A stretch of DNA of 64,000 bases, from assembly GCF_000698575.1 (NCBI RefSeq), contig NZ_JFHD01000016.1:62001-126000 (forward strand), read 5' to 3'. Every line of letters starts with the position of its first letter. Position 1 is the stretch's first letter. Origin of the DNA: Caballeronia zhejiangensis. GTDB taxonomy: Bacteria > Pseudomonadota > Gammaproteobacteria > Burkholderiales > Burkholderiaceae. Below the pieces are notes generated by a model, which worked only from the letters and a program-made list of their open reading frames with translations, did no database searches and was not told where the DNA came from. The position numbers and the translations under genes were made by a program. This document shows positions 27,101-35,318 of the stretch, piece by piece.

Positions 27101-27374
27101 GCTCGCGTTCATTCTCGGCTGCGTGCCGCTCGCGATCGCGACGGGCGCATCGGCGAACAGCCGGCACTCGATCGGTACGGGCGTGATCGGCGGGATGCTC
27201 GGCGCGACGGTCATCGCCGTGTTCTTCATCCCGATGTTCTTCTGGGGACTCGAAACGATGTCCTCCCGCTCGAAGAAGAAGAAAGGCGCCGAAGCGAGCG
27301 CGCCGGATGCCAAGCAGACGCACGGCGGAAGCGGCCCGAACGCGTCGCCGTCCGCTCCGGACAAGGGAGACTGA
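24162..27374 (+). CDS. RND multidrug efflux pump (HAE1 family, AcrB/MexB type)
   Basis: The 1070-aa length, MNISHFCIDRPIFASVISI start, and two repeats of a large periplasmic loop after TM1 and TM7 are those of HAE1 pumps. Proton-relay residues are present: the Asp pair in GIVVDDAIVVIENVERNM (TM4) and the Lys in LAAKNAILIFEFA (TM10). The C-terminus is lysine- and serine-rich. It should pump hydrophobic or amphiphilic drugs and solvents from the periplasm, driven by protons. It lies between its adaptor gene and the outer-membrane factor gene, whose ATG follows the TGA by one base. Confidence 0.95.
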   Translation: MNISHFCIDRPIFASVISIIITLGGALTMLALPTAQYPDITPPQITISATYPGASADVVANNVAAPIEQQVNGADNMIYMSSSSSSTGNLTINAYFQIGTNPELAQVDVQNRVNLALPQLPQSVTAQGVQVQKKSQAFMMVIAIYSPDERYDATYIANYANVYVLDALKRIPGANQSAIFGTPDYAMRIWLKPDRMAQLGITAADVQRAVANQNQQFAVGRLGQSPTGAPVEQSFAVTTTGRLTEPAEFENIIIRAQSGGAAIVRLKDVGRAELGQKDYSIRSRFQGKSATVLAVYQQPGANALDVSKQVRASLAEMKKTFPQGIDYEIAMDTTEFTRASISDVVHTFFEAVVLVVIVVFVFLQSLRATLIPVLAVPVSIVGTFMGMEALGFSINMLTLFGMVLAIGIVVDDAIVVIENVERNMTVHKLDPKTAAKKAMDEVAGPVVAIVLVLCAVFVPVAFLSGITGQMYKQFAITIAISVVISGLVALTLSPALASLLLKPGHHEKKGFFRWFDNQFARMTRGYTHLVRLVIKRFAIALLLFVGMIALAVMMMRDIPTAFLPPEDQGYLLGAVIMPDAASLDRTGAVSDRVTEYFMKQPAVGSITTVDGFSILDSQNKNNSSTFFVGFKSFEDRYTSANIRTQNARAVLVDAYKHLSQIREGIVVPLNPPSIPGLGTTGGTEMWIQSKGDATIAQFAGIVDDFVAKAKARPELTGVTSTFNASSQQLLANVDRDKAETLGVPVEDVYSAMQTMFGSLYVSQFNRSSRLWQVILQAEPQYRLKPDDLTQIFVKSKSGEMVPLKSVVNTKYVTGPDLITRFNNFPAVKITANAAPGYASGQVIAALEDIAKDLPSDYGIGWSGEAYEAKQSGSSSALVFIFGLIMVFLILAAQYEKWSLPFGVLMAVPFAIFGALLAILLRGLNNDVYFQIGLTMLVALAAKNAILIFEFAVLNREAGASVYDAAMTAAEERLRPIVMTSLAFILGCVPLAIATGASANSRHSIGTGVIGGMLGATVIAVFFIPMFFWGLETMSSRSKKKKGAEASAPDAKQTHGGSGPNASPSAPDKGD

Positions 27375-27375
27375 C

Positions 27376-28866
27376 ATGCGGCGCGCCAGCCTCGTTCACT
27401 CGTTTTCGGGCATCGCCGCGGCGCTGTCGCTGTCCGGCTGCCTGCTCGGCCCGAACTACTCGCGTCAGCCGGTCGAAACCCCGGCGACGTACCGCTTCGC
27501 CGCGCCCGAAGTCGCCGACGCCGCGAACTCGGAATGGTGGCGTCAGTTTCAGGATCCGGTTCTCGACGAGCTGATCTCGACGGCGCTCGCGAACAACAAG
27601 GACGTCAAGATCGCGGCGGCGCGCGTCGATCAGTTCATGGGCCAGTTCGTCACGACGCGTTCCTTGCTGTTCCCGCAGATATCGGCGGGCGCGACGGCCT
27701 CGCGGCAGCGCGCGTCGGCGGCGGGACCGCAACCGCTCAACGGCTTCGGGCCGGTCTACAACGACTTCCAGGCGTCGATCGCCGCGTCGTGGGAGCTCGA
27801 TCTCTTCGGCCGCACCCGGCGTCTGACCGAAGCCGCGCGTGCGAATCTGCTGTCGAGCGAAGAAGGACGGCGCGCGACGATCCTGTCGCTGGTGGCGTCG
27901 GTGGCGTCGTCGTATCTGAATTTGCGCAGTCTCGACAAGCAGCTCGAAATCGCGAAGGCGACGACGCAAAGCCGCGCCGAATCGGTGCATGTGTTCACGC
28001 TGCGCTTCGAAGGCGGCGAAGTCTCGCAGATGGAACTCGCGCAAAGCCAGTCCGAATACGAAGCCTCGCTCGCGACGATTCCGCAGCTCGAAACGCAGAT
28101 CGCGCAGCAGGAAGACGCGCTGTCTATCCTGCTCGGCGCGAATCCCGGGCCGATCGTGCGCGGCCGAACGCTCGGCGAGATGGCGACGCCCGTCATCCCC
28201 GCCGGCCTGCCTTCGGACTTGCTGGAGCGCCGGCCCGATCTGCTGCAGGCGGAACAGGATTTGATCGCGGCGAACGCGCTGATCGGCGCGGCGCGCGCGC
28301 TCTATTTCCCGCAGATTTCGCTGACGGGCCTGCTCGGCACCGCGAGCGGCCAGTTCTCGTCGCTGTTCACGGGGCCGTCGCGCATCTGGTCGTTCGCGGG
28401 ACAGGTCACGCAGCCGATCTTCACGGCGGGCAACATCTCGGGTCAGGTGCAGTCCGCCGAAGCGCAGCAGCAGGCGGCGCTGCTCACGTATCAGAAGGCG
28501 ATCCAGGTCGCGTTCCAGGAAGTCGACGACGCGCTCATCGCCTCGCAGAAACTGCACGAACAGCTCGAAGTGCAGGGCCGCCAGGTCACGGCGCTCGCGA
28601 CCTACTCGCGCCTTGCGCGGGCGCGCTACGAAGGCGGTTATACGAGTTACATCGAAGTGCTCGACGCCGAGCGCAGCCTCTTCAACGCGCAGTTGTCGGC
28701 GACGCAGACGCAGGCCGCCGCGCTCGTGTCGTTCGTCACGCTCTACAAGGTGATGGGCGGCGGCTGGGTTGTCGCAGCCGACAAGATGACGACGCAACAG
28801 CAGTCGGCCACGCCTTCCGCCGATTCGCCCAAACCGGGCCAGCCCGCTTCGCAGACGGTGCAATGA
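27376..28866 (+). CDS. Outer-membrane efflux factor (NodT/OprM family lipoprotein)
   Basis: The 496-aa lipoprotein (lipobox LSGC) has two OEP/TolC repeats, with the conserved opening GPNYSRQPVETP and domain blocks DFQASIAASWELDLFGRTRR, PAGLPSDLLERRPDLLQAEQ and YEGGYTSYIEVLDAERSLF. It forms the TolC-like channel of the upstream pump. The ribosome site GGGAGA overlaps the end of the pump gene. Unusually, its own TGA overlaps the ATG of pqiA, so efflux and Pqi genes are read as one string. Confidence 0.95.
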   Translation: MRRASLVHSFSGIAAALSLSGCLLGPNYSRQPVETPATYRFAAPEVADAANSEWWRQFQDPVLDELISTALANNKDVKIAAARVDQFMGQFVTTRSLLFPQISAGATASRQRASAAGPQPLNGFGPVYNDFQASIAASWELDLFGRTRRLTEAARANLLSSEEGRRATILSLVASVASSYLNLRSLDKQLEIAKATTQSRAESVHVFTLRFEGGEVSQMELAQSQSEYEASLATIPQLETQIAQQEDALSILLGANPGPIVRGRTLGEMATPVIPAGLPSDLLERRPDLLQAEQDLIAANALIGAARALYFPQISLTGLLGTASGQFSSLFTGPSRIWSFAGQVTQPIFTAGNISGQVQSAEAQQQAALLTYQKAIQVAFQEVDDALIASQKLHEQLEVQGRQVTALATYSRLARARYEGGYTSYIEVLDAERSLFNAQLSATQTQAAALVSFVTLYKVMGGGWVVAADKMTTQQQSATPSADSPKPGQPASQTVQ

Positions 28867-30149
28867 ACACGGTCACATCGGAGGATCGCGACGCGCGGCC
28901 GCTGATCGCGTGTCACGAATGCGATCTGATGCAGCGCGAGTGCGACGTGCCGCCCGGCGGCACGCTGCGCTGCTGCCGCTGCCGCGCCGTGCTGTACCGG
29001 CGCCGCGGGCGCGGCTTCGATCGCGCGCTCGCGTACGCGCTCGCCGCCTGCGTGCTGTGGCTGATCTCGAACGCGTTTCCGATCGTCGGTCTCGCGGTGA
29101 ACGGCGATCTCGTCGAGACGACGCTCTTCGGCGCCGTGCGCGTGCTCTATCGCGACGGCATGTGGCCGCTCGCCGCCCTCATCTTCTTCACGACGATCCT
29201 GATGCCCGCCGTGCAGGCGCTCGGCATGGTGTGGCTGCTGCTGCCGCTTTATCTGGAGCGCCGGCCGTGGCGCGCCGACACCGTGTATCGCCTGCTGCGC
29301 GTCGCGCGCAACTGGGGCATGACCGAAGTGCTGATGCTCGGCTTGCTCGTCGCGGTCGTGAAGCTCGCGCATATCGCATCGGTGGTGACGGGGCCGGCGC
29401 TGTGGTCGCTCGCCGCGCTGATGCTGCTGCTCGTCGCGGCGTCATCGTCGTTCGATGAACGCGCCATGTGGCAGCGCGTCGAAGGCGCGCCGCCCGGCAT
29501 GCCCGCCGACACGCCGCTCAAAGGGCGCACGGCGGCGGAAAGCGGCATCTGCGTATGTCACGATTGCGGCCTTTCCACGCGCGGCATGCAGCACCGCGGC
29601 CATCTGTGCTGTCCGCGCTGCGGCGCGCATTTGCATCTGCGCAAGCCCGCGAGCCTTTCGCGAACCTGGGCGTATCTGATTTCGGCGGCGATCCTGTATA
29701 TCCCGGCGAACATCCTGCCGGTGATGAACACGAGCTCGCTCTTCGGCGCGCAGAAAGACACGATCATGAGCGGCGTCGCGTATCTGTGGACGTCCGGCTC
29801 GCCGCCGCTCGCGGTGCTCGTGTTCATCGCGAGCATCGCCGTGCCGATGCTGAAGATTCTCGCCATCGGTTATCTCGCCACGAGCGCGAATCTGCGCATG
29901 ACGCAGCAGAGCGCGTTTCGCGCGCGCGTCTACCGTATCGTCGAATTCGTGGGACGCTGGTCGATGCTCGATATCTACGTGATCGCCGTGCTCGTCGCGC
30001 TCGTGCAGTTCAGCGCGATGGCGACGATCGAGGCCGGGCCGGCGGCGATCGCGTTCGGCGCGGTCGTCGTGCTGACGATGTTCGCGGCGATGTCGTTCGA
30101 TCCGCGCCTGATCTGGGATTTCTCGCCGACTCGGGAAGGTACGCGATGA
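28863..30149 (+). CDS. pqiA: PqiA, inner-membrane protein of the Pqi lipid-transport system
   Basis: The 428-aa protein has two repeats, each with a zinc-ribbon-like four-cysteine module (CHECDLMQRE then CCRC; CVCHDCGLS then CCPRC) followed by about four membrane helices with the SNAFPI / PANILPVM motif. This is the PqiA/YebS layout. With PqiB and PqiC it spans the envelope and is linked to phospholipid movement and protection against membrane stress. ATGA overlaps at both ends tie it to the upstream outer-membrane factor gene and the downstream pqiB. Confidence 0.95.
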   Translation: MNTVTSEDRDARPLIACHECDLMQRECDVPPGGTLRCCRCRAVLYRRRGRGFDRALAYALAACVLWLISNAFPIVGLAVNGDLVETTLFGAVRVLYRDGMWPLAALIFFTTILMPAVQALGMVWLLLPLYLERRPWRADTVYRLLRVARNWGMTEVLMLGLLVAVVKLAHIASVVTGPALWSLAALMLLLVAASSSFDERAMWQRVEGAPPGMPADTPLKGRTAAESGICVCHDCGLSTRGMQHRGHLCCPRCGAHLHLRKPASLSRTWAYLISAAILYIPANILPVMNTSSLFGAQKDTIMSGVAYLWTSGSPPLAVLVFIASIAVPMLKILAIGYLATSANLRMTQQSAFRARVYRIVEFVGRWSMLDIYVIAVLVALVQFSAMATIEAGPAAIAFGAVVVLTMFAAMSFDPRLIWDFSPTREGTR

Positions 30150-31735
30150 ACACGCCCGATGCCGAAGTCGTGCCGAAGAGGCGCTGGCGCATTCCGTGGG
30201 TCTGGATCGTGCCGCTGGTCGCCGTGGCGATCGGCATCTGGCTCGCGGCGCAGGCCGTGCTGGAGAAAGGGCCGACCGTCACCATCAGCTTCAAGACCGG
30301 CGAAGGCCTCGAAGCCGGCAAGACGAAGATCAAGTTCAAGAACGTCGACATCGGCCTCGTCAAGACGGTCGCGCTGTCGAAGGATTACACGCGCGTGATC
30401 GCGACGGCCGAGCTGACGCGCGACGCGACCAACATGCTCGTCGACGACACGCGCTTCTGGGTCGTGCGGCCGCGCGTGGCGGGCGGCTCGGTGTCGGGCA
30501 TCAGTACGCTGCTGTCGGGCGCGTATATCGGCATGGACATCGGCCGCTCGAAGCAGGACCGGCGCGATTACACCGGCCTCGAAACGCCGCCGATCTTCGC
30601 GAGCGACGTGCCGGGGCGGCAGTTCATCCTGAAGGCGACCGATCTCGGCTCGGTCGATGTCGGCACGCCGATATATTTCCGCCGTCTGCAAGTGGGCCAG
30701 GTGACGGCGTTCGAACTCGACAAGGACGGCAGCGGCGTCACGCTGCACGTATTCGTCAACGCGCCCTACGACCGTTACGTGAACGCTGATTCGCGCTTCT
30801 GGCAGGCGGGCGGCATCGACGTGACGCTCGGCACCGACGGGCTCAAGGTCAACACGCAGTCGCTCGTGTCGATCCTCATCGGCGGACTCGCGTTCGAGAC
30901 GCCCGCCGTGTCGCTCAGTTGGGCGGAAGCGCCGCGCGACACCGTGTTCACGCTGCATCCGACACGCGCCGATGCGCTGCGCGTGCGCGAAAGCATCGTC
31001 GATAAATATGTCTTCGCGTTCGATGGTTCCGTGCGCGGCCTCGCGGTCGGCGCGCCGGTCGAGTTCCGCGGCATTCAGATCGGCGAGGTGTCGGCGATTT
31101 ATACGCGCTTCGATCCGGTGACGAAGCGCATCAGCATACCGGTCGAGGTGAATCTGTATCCGGAGCGTTTCACGTCGCGCTTCGCCAACGTGCCGAAGGG
31201 CGGCCGCCTCACGAACGACCGCAAGGAACTCGCGGACGTGCTCGTCGCGCGCGGCATGCGCGGGCAGCTGCGCACCGGGAGCCTGCTGACGGGCCAGTTA
31301 TATGTGTCGATCGACTTCTTCCCGGCTGCGAAGAAAGCGAGCATCGACTGGAGCCGCACGCCGCCCGAAATGCCGACGACGCCAAGCGGCCTCGACTCGT
31401 TGCAGGATTCGGTCAACCGCATCATGACGCGCATCGACAAGCTGCCGATCGAGGAGCTGACCGCGAGCGCGCGGCAGACGCTCGACAGCACTACGCGGCT
31501 GATGCAGGGCCTCAACACGGAAGTCGTGCCGCAGGCCGCGACGACGCTCGCCGCGGCGCGCGCCGCGCTCGATGCCGCGCATTCCACGCTGATGCCGGAT
31601 TCCGGGCTGCAGCAGGACACGGCCGAAGCGATCCGCGAACTGACGCGCACGGCGGTCTCGTTCCGCAGTCTCGCGGATTATCTGCAGCAGCATCCGGAAG
31701 CGTTGCTGCGCGGCAAGCCGGAGGACAAGAAGTGA
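30146..31735 (+). CDS. pqiB: PqiB, MCE-domain lipid-transport protein
   Basis: The 529-aa protein has one N-terminal membrane helix (WVWIVPLVAVAIGIWLAAQAV) and three MCE domains, each with its tubular-pore core (GEGLEAGKTKIKFKNVDIG; GTPIYFRRLQVGQVTAFEL; VGAPVEFRGIQIGEVSAIY). The C-terminal region is a long helical coil that forms a periplasm-crossing needle in E. coli PqiB. This is the normal three-MCE architecture. It overlaps pqiA by ATGA and its stop by one base with pqiC. Confidence 0.95.
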   Translation: MNTPDAEVVPKRRWRIPWVWIVPLVAVAIGIWLAAQAVLEKGPTVTISFKTGEGLEAGKTKIKFKNVDIGLVKTVALSKDYTRVIATAELTRDATNMLVDDTRFWVVRPRVAGGSVSGISTLLSGAYIGMDIGRSKQDRRDYTGLETPPIFASDVPGRQFILKATDLGSVDVGTPIYFRRLQVGQVTAFELDKDGSGVTLHVFVNAPYDRYVNADSRFWQAGGIDVTLGTDGLKVNTQSLVSILIGGLAFETPAVSLSWAEAPRDTVFTLHPTRADALRVRESIVDKYVFAFDGSVRGLAVGAPVEFRGIQIGEVSAIYTRFDPVTKRISIPVEVNLYPERFTSRFANVPKGGRLTNDRKELADVLVARGMRGQLRTGSLLTGQLYVSIDFFPAAKKASIDWSRTPPEMPTTPSGLDSLQDSVNRIMTRIDKLPIEELTASARQTLDSTTRLMQGLNTEVVPQAATTLAAARAALDAAHSTLMPDSGLQQDTAEAIRELTRTAVSFRSLADYLQQHPEALLRGKPEDKK

Positions 31736-32319
31736 TGCGGCCCGTACTCGTCTCTCTCGTTCTTTCGATGGCGATGCTCGCCGGATGCGCCTCGCCGAGC
31801 GCGAGCTTTTATCGCTTGAGCGCCGATCCGTCGCTGACCGCGGCGACCGCGCGCGCCGCATCGAGGCCGGTGATCGTCGGACCGGTGACGGTGCCCGATC
31901 TCGTCGACCGGCCGCAGATCGTCACGCGCAGCACCGACAACGAAGTTACGTTGAACGAATACGCGCGCTGGGGCGAGCCGCTCAAGAGCAGCATCGCGGA
32001 TGCCATCGCGGGCGATCTCGCGCTGCTGCTCGCATCGGATCAGGTCGCGCCTGCATCGCGCGCCATCGCGGATGCGAACGCGTGGCGCGTGCGCGTCGAT
32101 ATCCAGCAGTTCGAATCCGTTCCCGGCGATGCCGTCGCGATCGACGCGCACTGGTCCGTGCGCCGCTTCGGCGACGACAACGCGCTGACCGGCCGTTCGC
32201 TCGTGCGCGAGCCGGTCAGCGGAAGCGGCTGGGATGCGCTCGTGGCCGCGCACAGCCGCGCGCTCGCGAGCGTGAGCAGGGATATCGCGGGGGCGATCGG
32301 GGGTAGTGGGCTCAAGTAG
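31735..32319 (+). CDS. pqiC: PqiC, outer-membrane lipoprotein of the Pqi system
   Basis: A 194-aa lipoprotein (lipobox LAGC) with the PqiC/YmbA (ABC-type transport auxiliary) pattern: SFYRLSAD, IVGPVTVPDLVDRPQIVTR and EYARWGEPLKSSI. It receives the PqiB needle at the outer membrane. I place the start at ATG 31735 (TGATG with pqiB), with GGAGG about 10 bases upstream; GTG 31732 is also possible. It is the last gene of the string and converges on an unknown gene 9 bases away. Confidence 0.92.
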   Translation: MRPVLVSLVLSMAMLAGCASPSASFYRLSADPSLTAATARAASRPVIVGPVTVPDLVDRPQIVTRSTDNEVTLNEYARWGEPLKSSIADAIAGDLALLLASDQVAPASRAIADANAWRVRVDIQQFESVPGDAVAIDAHWSVRRFGDDNALTGRSLVREPVSGSGWDALVAAHSRALASVSRDIAGAIGGSGLK

Positions 32320-32328
32320 AAGCGCCCC

Positions 32329-33330
32329 TCACAGCACCAGCTTCGCCGCCTCATCGAACGCCGCGCCCGCGGGCGGCACATCGCGCCGCGCGATCCGCAC
32401 GATCTCCACCGCGCGCGTCTGCGGCGGCTGCGTCGGCAAGTGCGCAAGCTCGATCGCGATGTCGGCGTGCGGCTCGTCGCAGCGCGTTTCCATCACCAGG
32501 TTCATCTGATTCAGACACAGCTCGCGATGCGTGACGGAAATCAGCGCCGCCGGCTCGGCGAGCAATTCGACGATGGTCTGAAGCTGCATCTCGATGGAAT
32601 CGGCGAGCGAGCCGAGTGCCGAGAGCGCGGCTTCGTTCTCCTCGAAATCGCGCTGCAGCCGCGTGGCGTCGCCGGCCAGATCCGTCGATGCAATCAGGCC
32701 GCTCATGCCCGCGCCGCGCCGGCCGAGCATCTGCATGCGCGCGGTCAGCAACGCGCGATGTTCCTGCAGCGCGTCGCGCCGCGCGTCGTTTTGCGCGACG
32801 CGCGACATCGCTTCCAGCACGAACTGCTCGACGATCCGCTGCACGAGATCCTGTCTGAGCGCTTCGTCCGTTCCGTTGCAAAAGCGCATGCGCTTGTCGT
32901 CGAAGCTGACCGCCGTGCGCGCGACGTCCGAACGCAACGCGCCGCCCTCCACCGCCGCGACGAGCACCTTCCGCTCGACGAGCGTCGCGCCCAGCACCGC
33001 GAACCCATGATCGGCGGCAATGTTGCCGTCGAACCAGCCGCGCACATCGTGCGATTCGCCGATCACGCGCGCGACGTCGTCCGGCGTCGCGAACTTCGCG
33101 CGCAGATACGGGTCGTCCGCCCATGCCGCCGGTGTCGCGTCGCGCGGCGCGGGCAGCGCCGCGACGAGTTCCCGCGCGTGATCCAGCGTCTTGCCGACGG
33201 CCGGCGCGAGCCGCGACTCGTAACGGCTCGCGAGGCGCACCTGAGGCGCGACCGCGACGATGCGGCCGAGCGCTTCCTTGACATCCTCGCGCGAGCTCGC
33301 GTTATCGCGCCGGAACAGCCAGTTGAACAT
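32329..33330 (-). CDS. Hypothetical cytoplasmic protein, 333 aa, last gene of the lxa-like operon
   Basis: I do not recognise a family. The protein has no signal peptide or membrane segment and is mainly helical, with two parts. Residues 1 to about 170 are a mixed domain (MFNWLFRRDNASSRED, then SHDVRGWFDGN and VLGATLVERKVLV). Residues 180-270 are a long charged helical bundle (DALQEHRALLTARMQML). It starts 2 bases after the fabI stop and so is part of the DUF3141-pta-ackA-fabI unit. Context suggests a stress or carbon-storage role, which is inference only. Confidence 0.8.
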   Translation of the reverse strand: MFNWLFRRDNASSREDVKEALGRIVAVAPQVRLASRYESRLAPAVGKTLDHARELVAALPAPRDATPAAWADDPYLRAKFATPDDVARVIGESHDVRGWFDGNIAADHGFAVLGATLVERKVLVAAVEGGALRSDVARTAVSFDDKRMRFCNGTDEALRQDLVQRIVEQFVLEAMSRVAQNDARRDALQEHRALLTARMQMLGRRGAGMSGLIASTDLAGDATRLQRDFEENEAALSALGSLADSIEMQLQTIVELLAEPAALISVTHRELCLNQMNLVMETRCDEPHADIAIELAHLPTQPPQTRAVEIVRIARRDVPPAGAAFDEAAKLVL

Positions 33331-33332
33331 GC

Positions 33333-34115
33333 TTATCCCATGATATGCACGCCGCCGTCCACGTACAGCGTCTCGCCGGACATGCGCCGGGCGAAAGGCG
33401 TCGCGAGGAACGCGCAGGTAAAGCCGACGTCCATGATGTCGACCAGCTCGCCGAGCGGCGCGCGCTGTGCGGCTTCGGTCAGGAGCAGGTCGAAGTCCTT
33501 GAGTCCCGATGCCGCGCGCGTCTTGAGCGGCCCCGGCGAAATAGCATGCACGCGAATGCCCTGCGGACCGAGCTCGTAGGCGAGATAGCGCGCGCACGCT
33601 TCGAGCGCGGCCTTCACCGGGCCCATTACGTTGTAGTTCGCGACGACCTTGTTCGCGCCGTGATAGCTCATCGTGAACATCGCGCCGCCGTCTTTCATCA
33701 GCGGCGCCGCGAGCCGCGCCATGCGGACGAACGAATGGCAGGAAATGTCCATCGCCTTCGCGAAGCCTTCGGCGGAACAGTTCAGCAGGCCGCCCTGCAG
33801 ATCGTCCTTCGGCGCCCACGCGATCGAGTGCACGAGAATATCGAGCTTGCCCCACTCGCTCGCGATACGCTCGAACACCGATTCCAGTTCCTCCTGGCTC
33901 GACGCGTTCAGCGGCATGAAGATCGGCGCTTCGAGGGCTTGCGCGTGCGGCTCGACGTAAGGCCGCGCTTTCTCGTCGGCATACGTGATGGCGAGATCGG
34001 CGCCCAGTTCGCGGAACGCTTTCGCGCAACCATAGGCGATCGAATGCTCGTTGGCGATGCCGGTGACGAGCGCCTTCGCGCCCTTCAGCACGGGCTGCGG
34101 GACATTCAATGTCAT
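33333..34115 (-). CDS. Enoyl-ACP reductase FabI paralogue
   Basis: The 260-aa SDR has the FabI-specific nucleotide motif (KALVTGIANEHSIAYGCAKA) instead of the common TGxxxGxG, the catalytic pair Y-x6-K in YNVMGPVK preceded by the YHGANKV segment, and HAISPGPLKTRAASGL. All residues needed for NADH-dependent reduction of enoyl-ACP are in place. Its ATG overlaps the ackA TGA (ATGA), so it is tied to acetate kinase rather than to fatty-acid synthesis genes and is probably a second, condition-specific copy. Confidence 0.9.
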   Translation of the reverse strand: MTLNVPQPVLKGAKALVTGIANEHSIAYGCAKAFRELGADLAITYADEKARPYVEPHAQALEAPIFMPLNASSQEELESVFERIASEWGKLDILVHSIAWAPKDDLQGGLLNCSAEGFAKAMDISCHSFVRMARLAAPLMKDGGAMFTMSYHGANKVVANYNVMGPVKAALEACARYLAYELGPQGIRVHAISPGPLKTRAASGLKDFDLLLTEAAQRAPLGELVDIMDVGFTCAFLATPFARRMSGETLYVDGGVHIMG

Positions 34116-35314
34116 GCGGATGCTCCTTCGCGTTTGTCATCGATCAGCGCGAGCGTGTGGCGCGCGATCATGAGTTCTTCGTTGGTCGGAATCACCCATG
34201 CGCTCACCTTGCTCGACGCCGTGCTGATGCGCGGGCCGCCGCTCGCATTGGCTTCTGTATCAAGTTCGATGCCCCACCACGCCGCTTCTTCGCACACGCG
34301 TTGTCGTATCTCCTTCGAATGCTCGCCGATGCCCGCCGTGAACACGATTGCGTCGAGCCCGTGCAGCGCCGCGCTCATCGAGCCGAGCTCCCGGCCGATG
34401 CGATGCACGTAAAGATCGATCGCGAAGCGCGCGCGTTCGTCGCTGCTCGCGAGCAGCGCGCGCATGTCGCCCGACACGCCCGACACGCCGAGCAATCCCG
34501 ACTGGCGATACAGCATGTCTTCGATCTCGCGCGCGTTCATGCCGAGCTCGTCGAGCATGTAAAGAACCACGCCCGGATCGAGATTGCCGCAGCGCGTGCC
34601 CATCATGAGACCGTCGACGGCGGTGAAACCCATCGTGCTGGCGACGCTCTTGCCCGCGTGCATCGCGCACAGGCTCGCGCCGTTGCCCAGATGCGCGACG
34701 ACCGTGCGCCCGCGCGCGGCATCGGGTGCAACATCCGGCAGGGCACTCGCGATGTATTCGTACGAGAGACCATGAAAGCCGTAGCGCCGCACGCCGTTCT
34801 TCGTGATCGATTCGGGCAGCGCGAACGCCTGCGCGAGCGGCGCCTGCGTCGAATGAAAGGCCGTGTCGAAGCACGCGACCTGCGGCAGGCCCGGATTGCG
34901 CTCGGCGACGATGCGTATCGGCCTCAAGTTATGCGGCTGATGCAGCGGCGCGAGCGGTGTGAGCTTGTCGAGTTCGTCGAGCACTTCGGGGCTCGTCAGT
35001 ACGGGCTTCGTGAAACGCGCGCCGCCGTGCACCACGCGATGCCCCACGCCGACCAGACGATGCCCCGCGCCATGCCCGCGCAGATACGCGCCCAGATGCG
35101 CGATCGCTTCGGCATGTTGCAGCTTCGCGCCCTCGCCCCATGAATGCTCCGCGGACTTCTCGCCTCGCCTGTCGTAAGCGACGAAATGCGGCGCGCTGAA
35201 CAGCGCTTCAACCTGTCCGTGCGTGACGAGTTCGAGCGCGTCGCCTTCGACATCGAACGCGCTGAACTTGATGCTCGACGAGCCCGCATTGAGAACCAGA
35301 ATCACATCGGCCAT
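34112..35314 (-). CDS. ackA: Acetate kinase
   Basis: The 400-aa protein carries both acetate/propionate kinase signatures: VLNAGSSSIKFSAF at the N-terminus and MGFTAVDGLMMGTRCGNLDPG in the middle, plus the HGLSYEY catalytic region, HLGNGASLCAM and FTAGIGEHS phosphate-binding loops. It makes ATP from acetyl phosphate. It starts 4 bases after the phosphotransacetylase stop and its end overlaps fabI, so the whole acetyl-CoA to acetate route is translated together. This supports substrate-level ATP production under oxygen limitation. Confidence 0.95.
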   Translation of the reverse strand: MADVILVLNAGSSSIKFSAFDVEGDALELVTHGQVEALFSAPHFVAYDRRGEKSAEHSWGEGAKLQHAEAIAHLGAYLRGHGAGHRLVGVGHRVVHGGARFTKPVLTSPEVLDELDKLTPLAPLHQPHNLRPIRIVAERNPGLPQVACFDTAFHSTQAPLAQAFALPESITKNGVRRYGFHGLSYEYIASALPDVAPDAARGRTVVAHLGNGASLCAMHAGKSVASTMGFTAVDGLMMGTRCGNLDPGVVLYMLDELGMNAREIEDMLYRQSGLLGVSGVSGDMRALLASSDERARFAIDLYVHRIGRELGSMSAALHGLDAIVFTAGIGEHSKEIRQRVCEEAAWWGIELDTEANASGGPRISTASSKVSAWVIPTNEELMIARHTLALIDDKREGASA

Positions 35315-35318
35315 GAAA

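Noticed and set aside
24171..27377. A 1068-codon open frame on the minus strand opposite the RND pump gene
   Set aside because: It is an arginine/histidine-rich shadow caused by high GC third positions; the plus strand encodes a full RND pump with all motifs. Similar long shadows opposite actP, the adaptor gene, DUF3141 and the outer-membrane factor gene were left out for the same reason.
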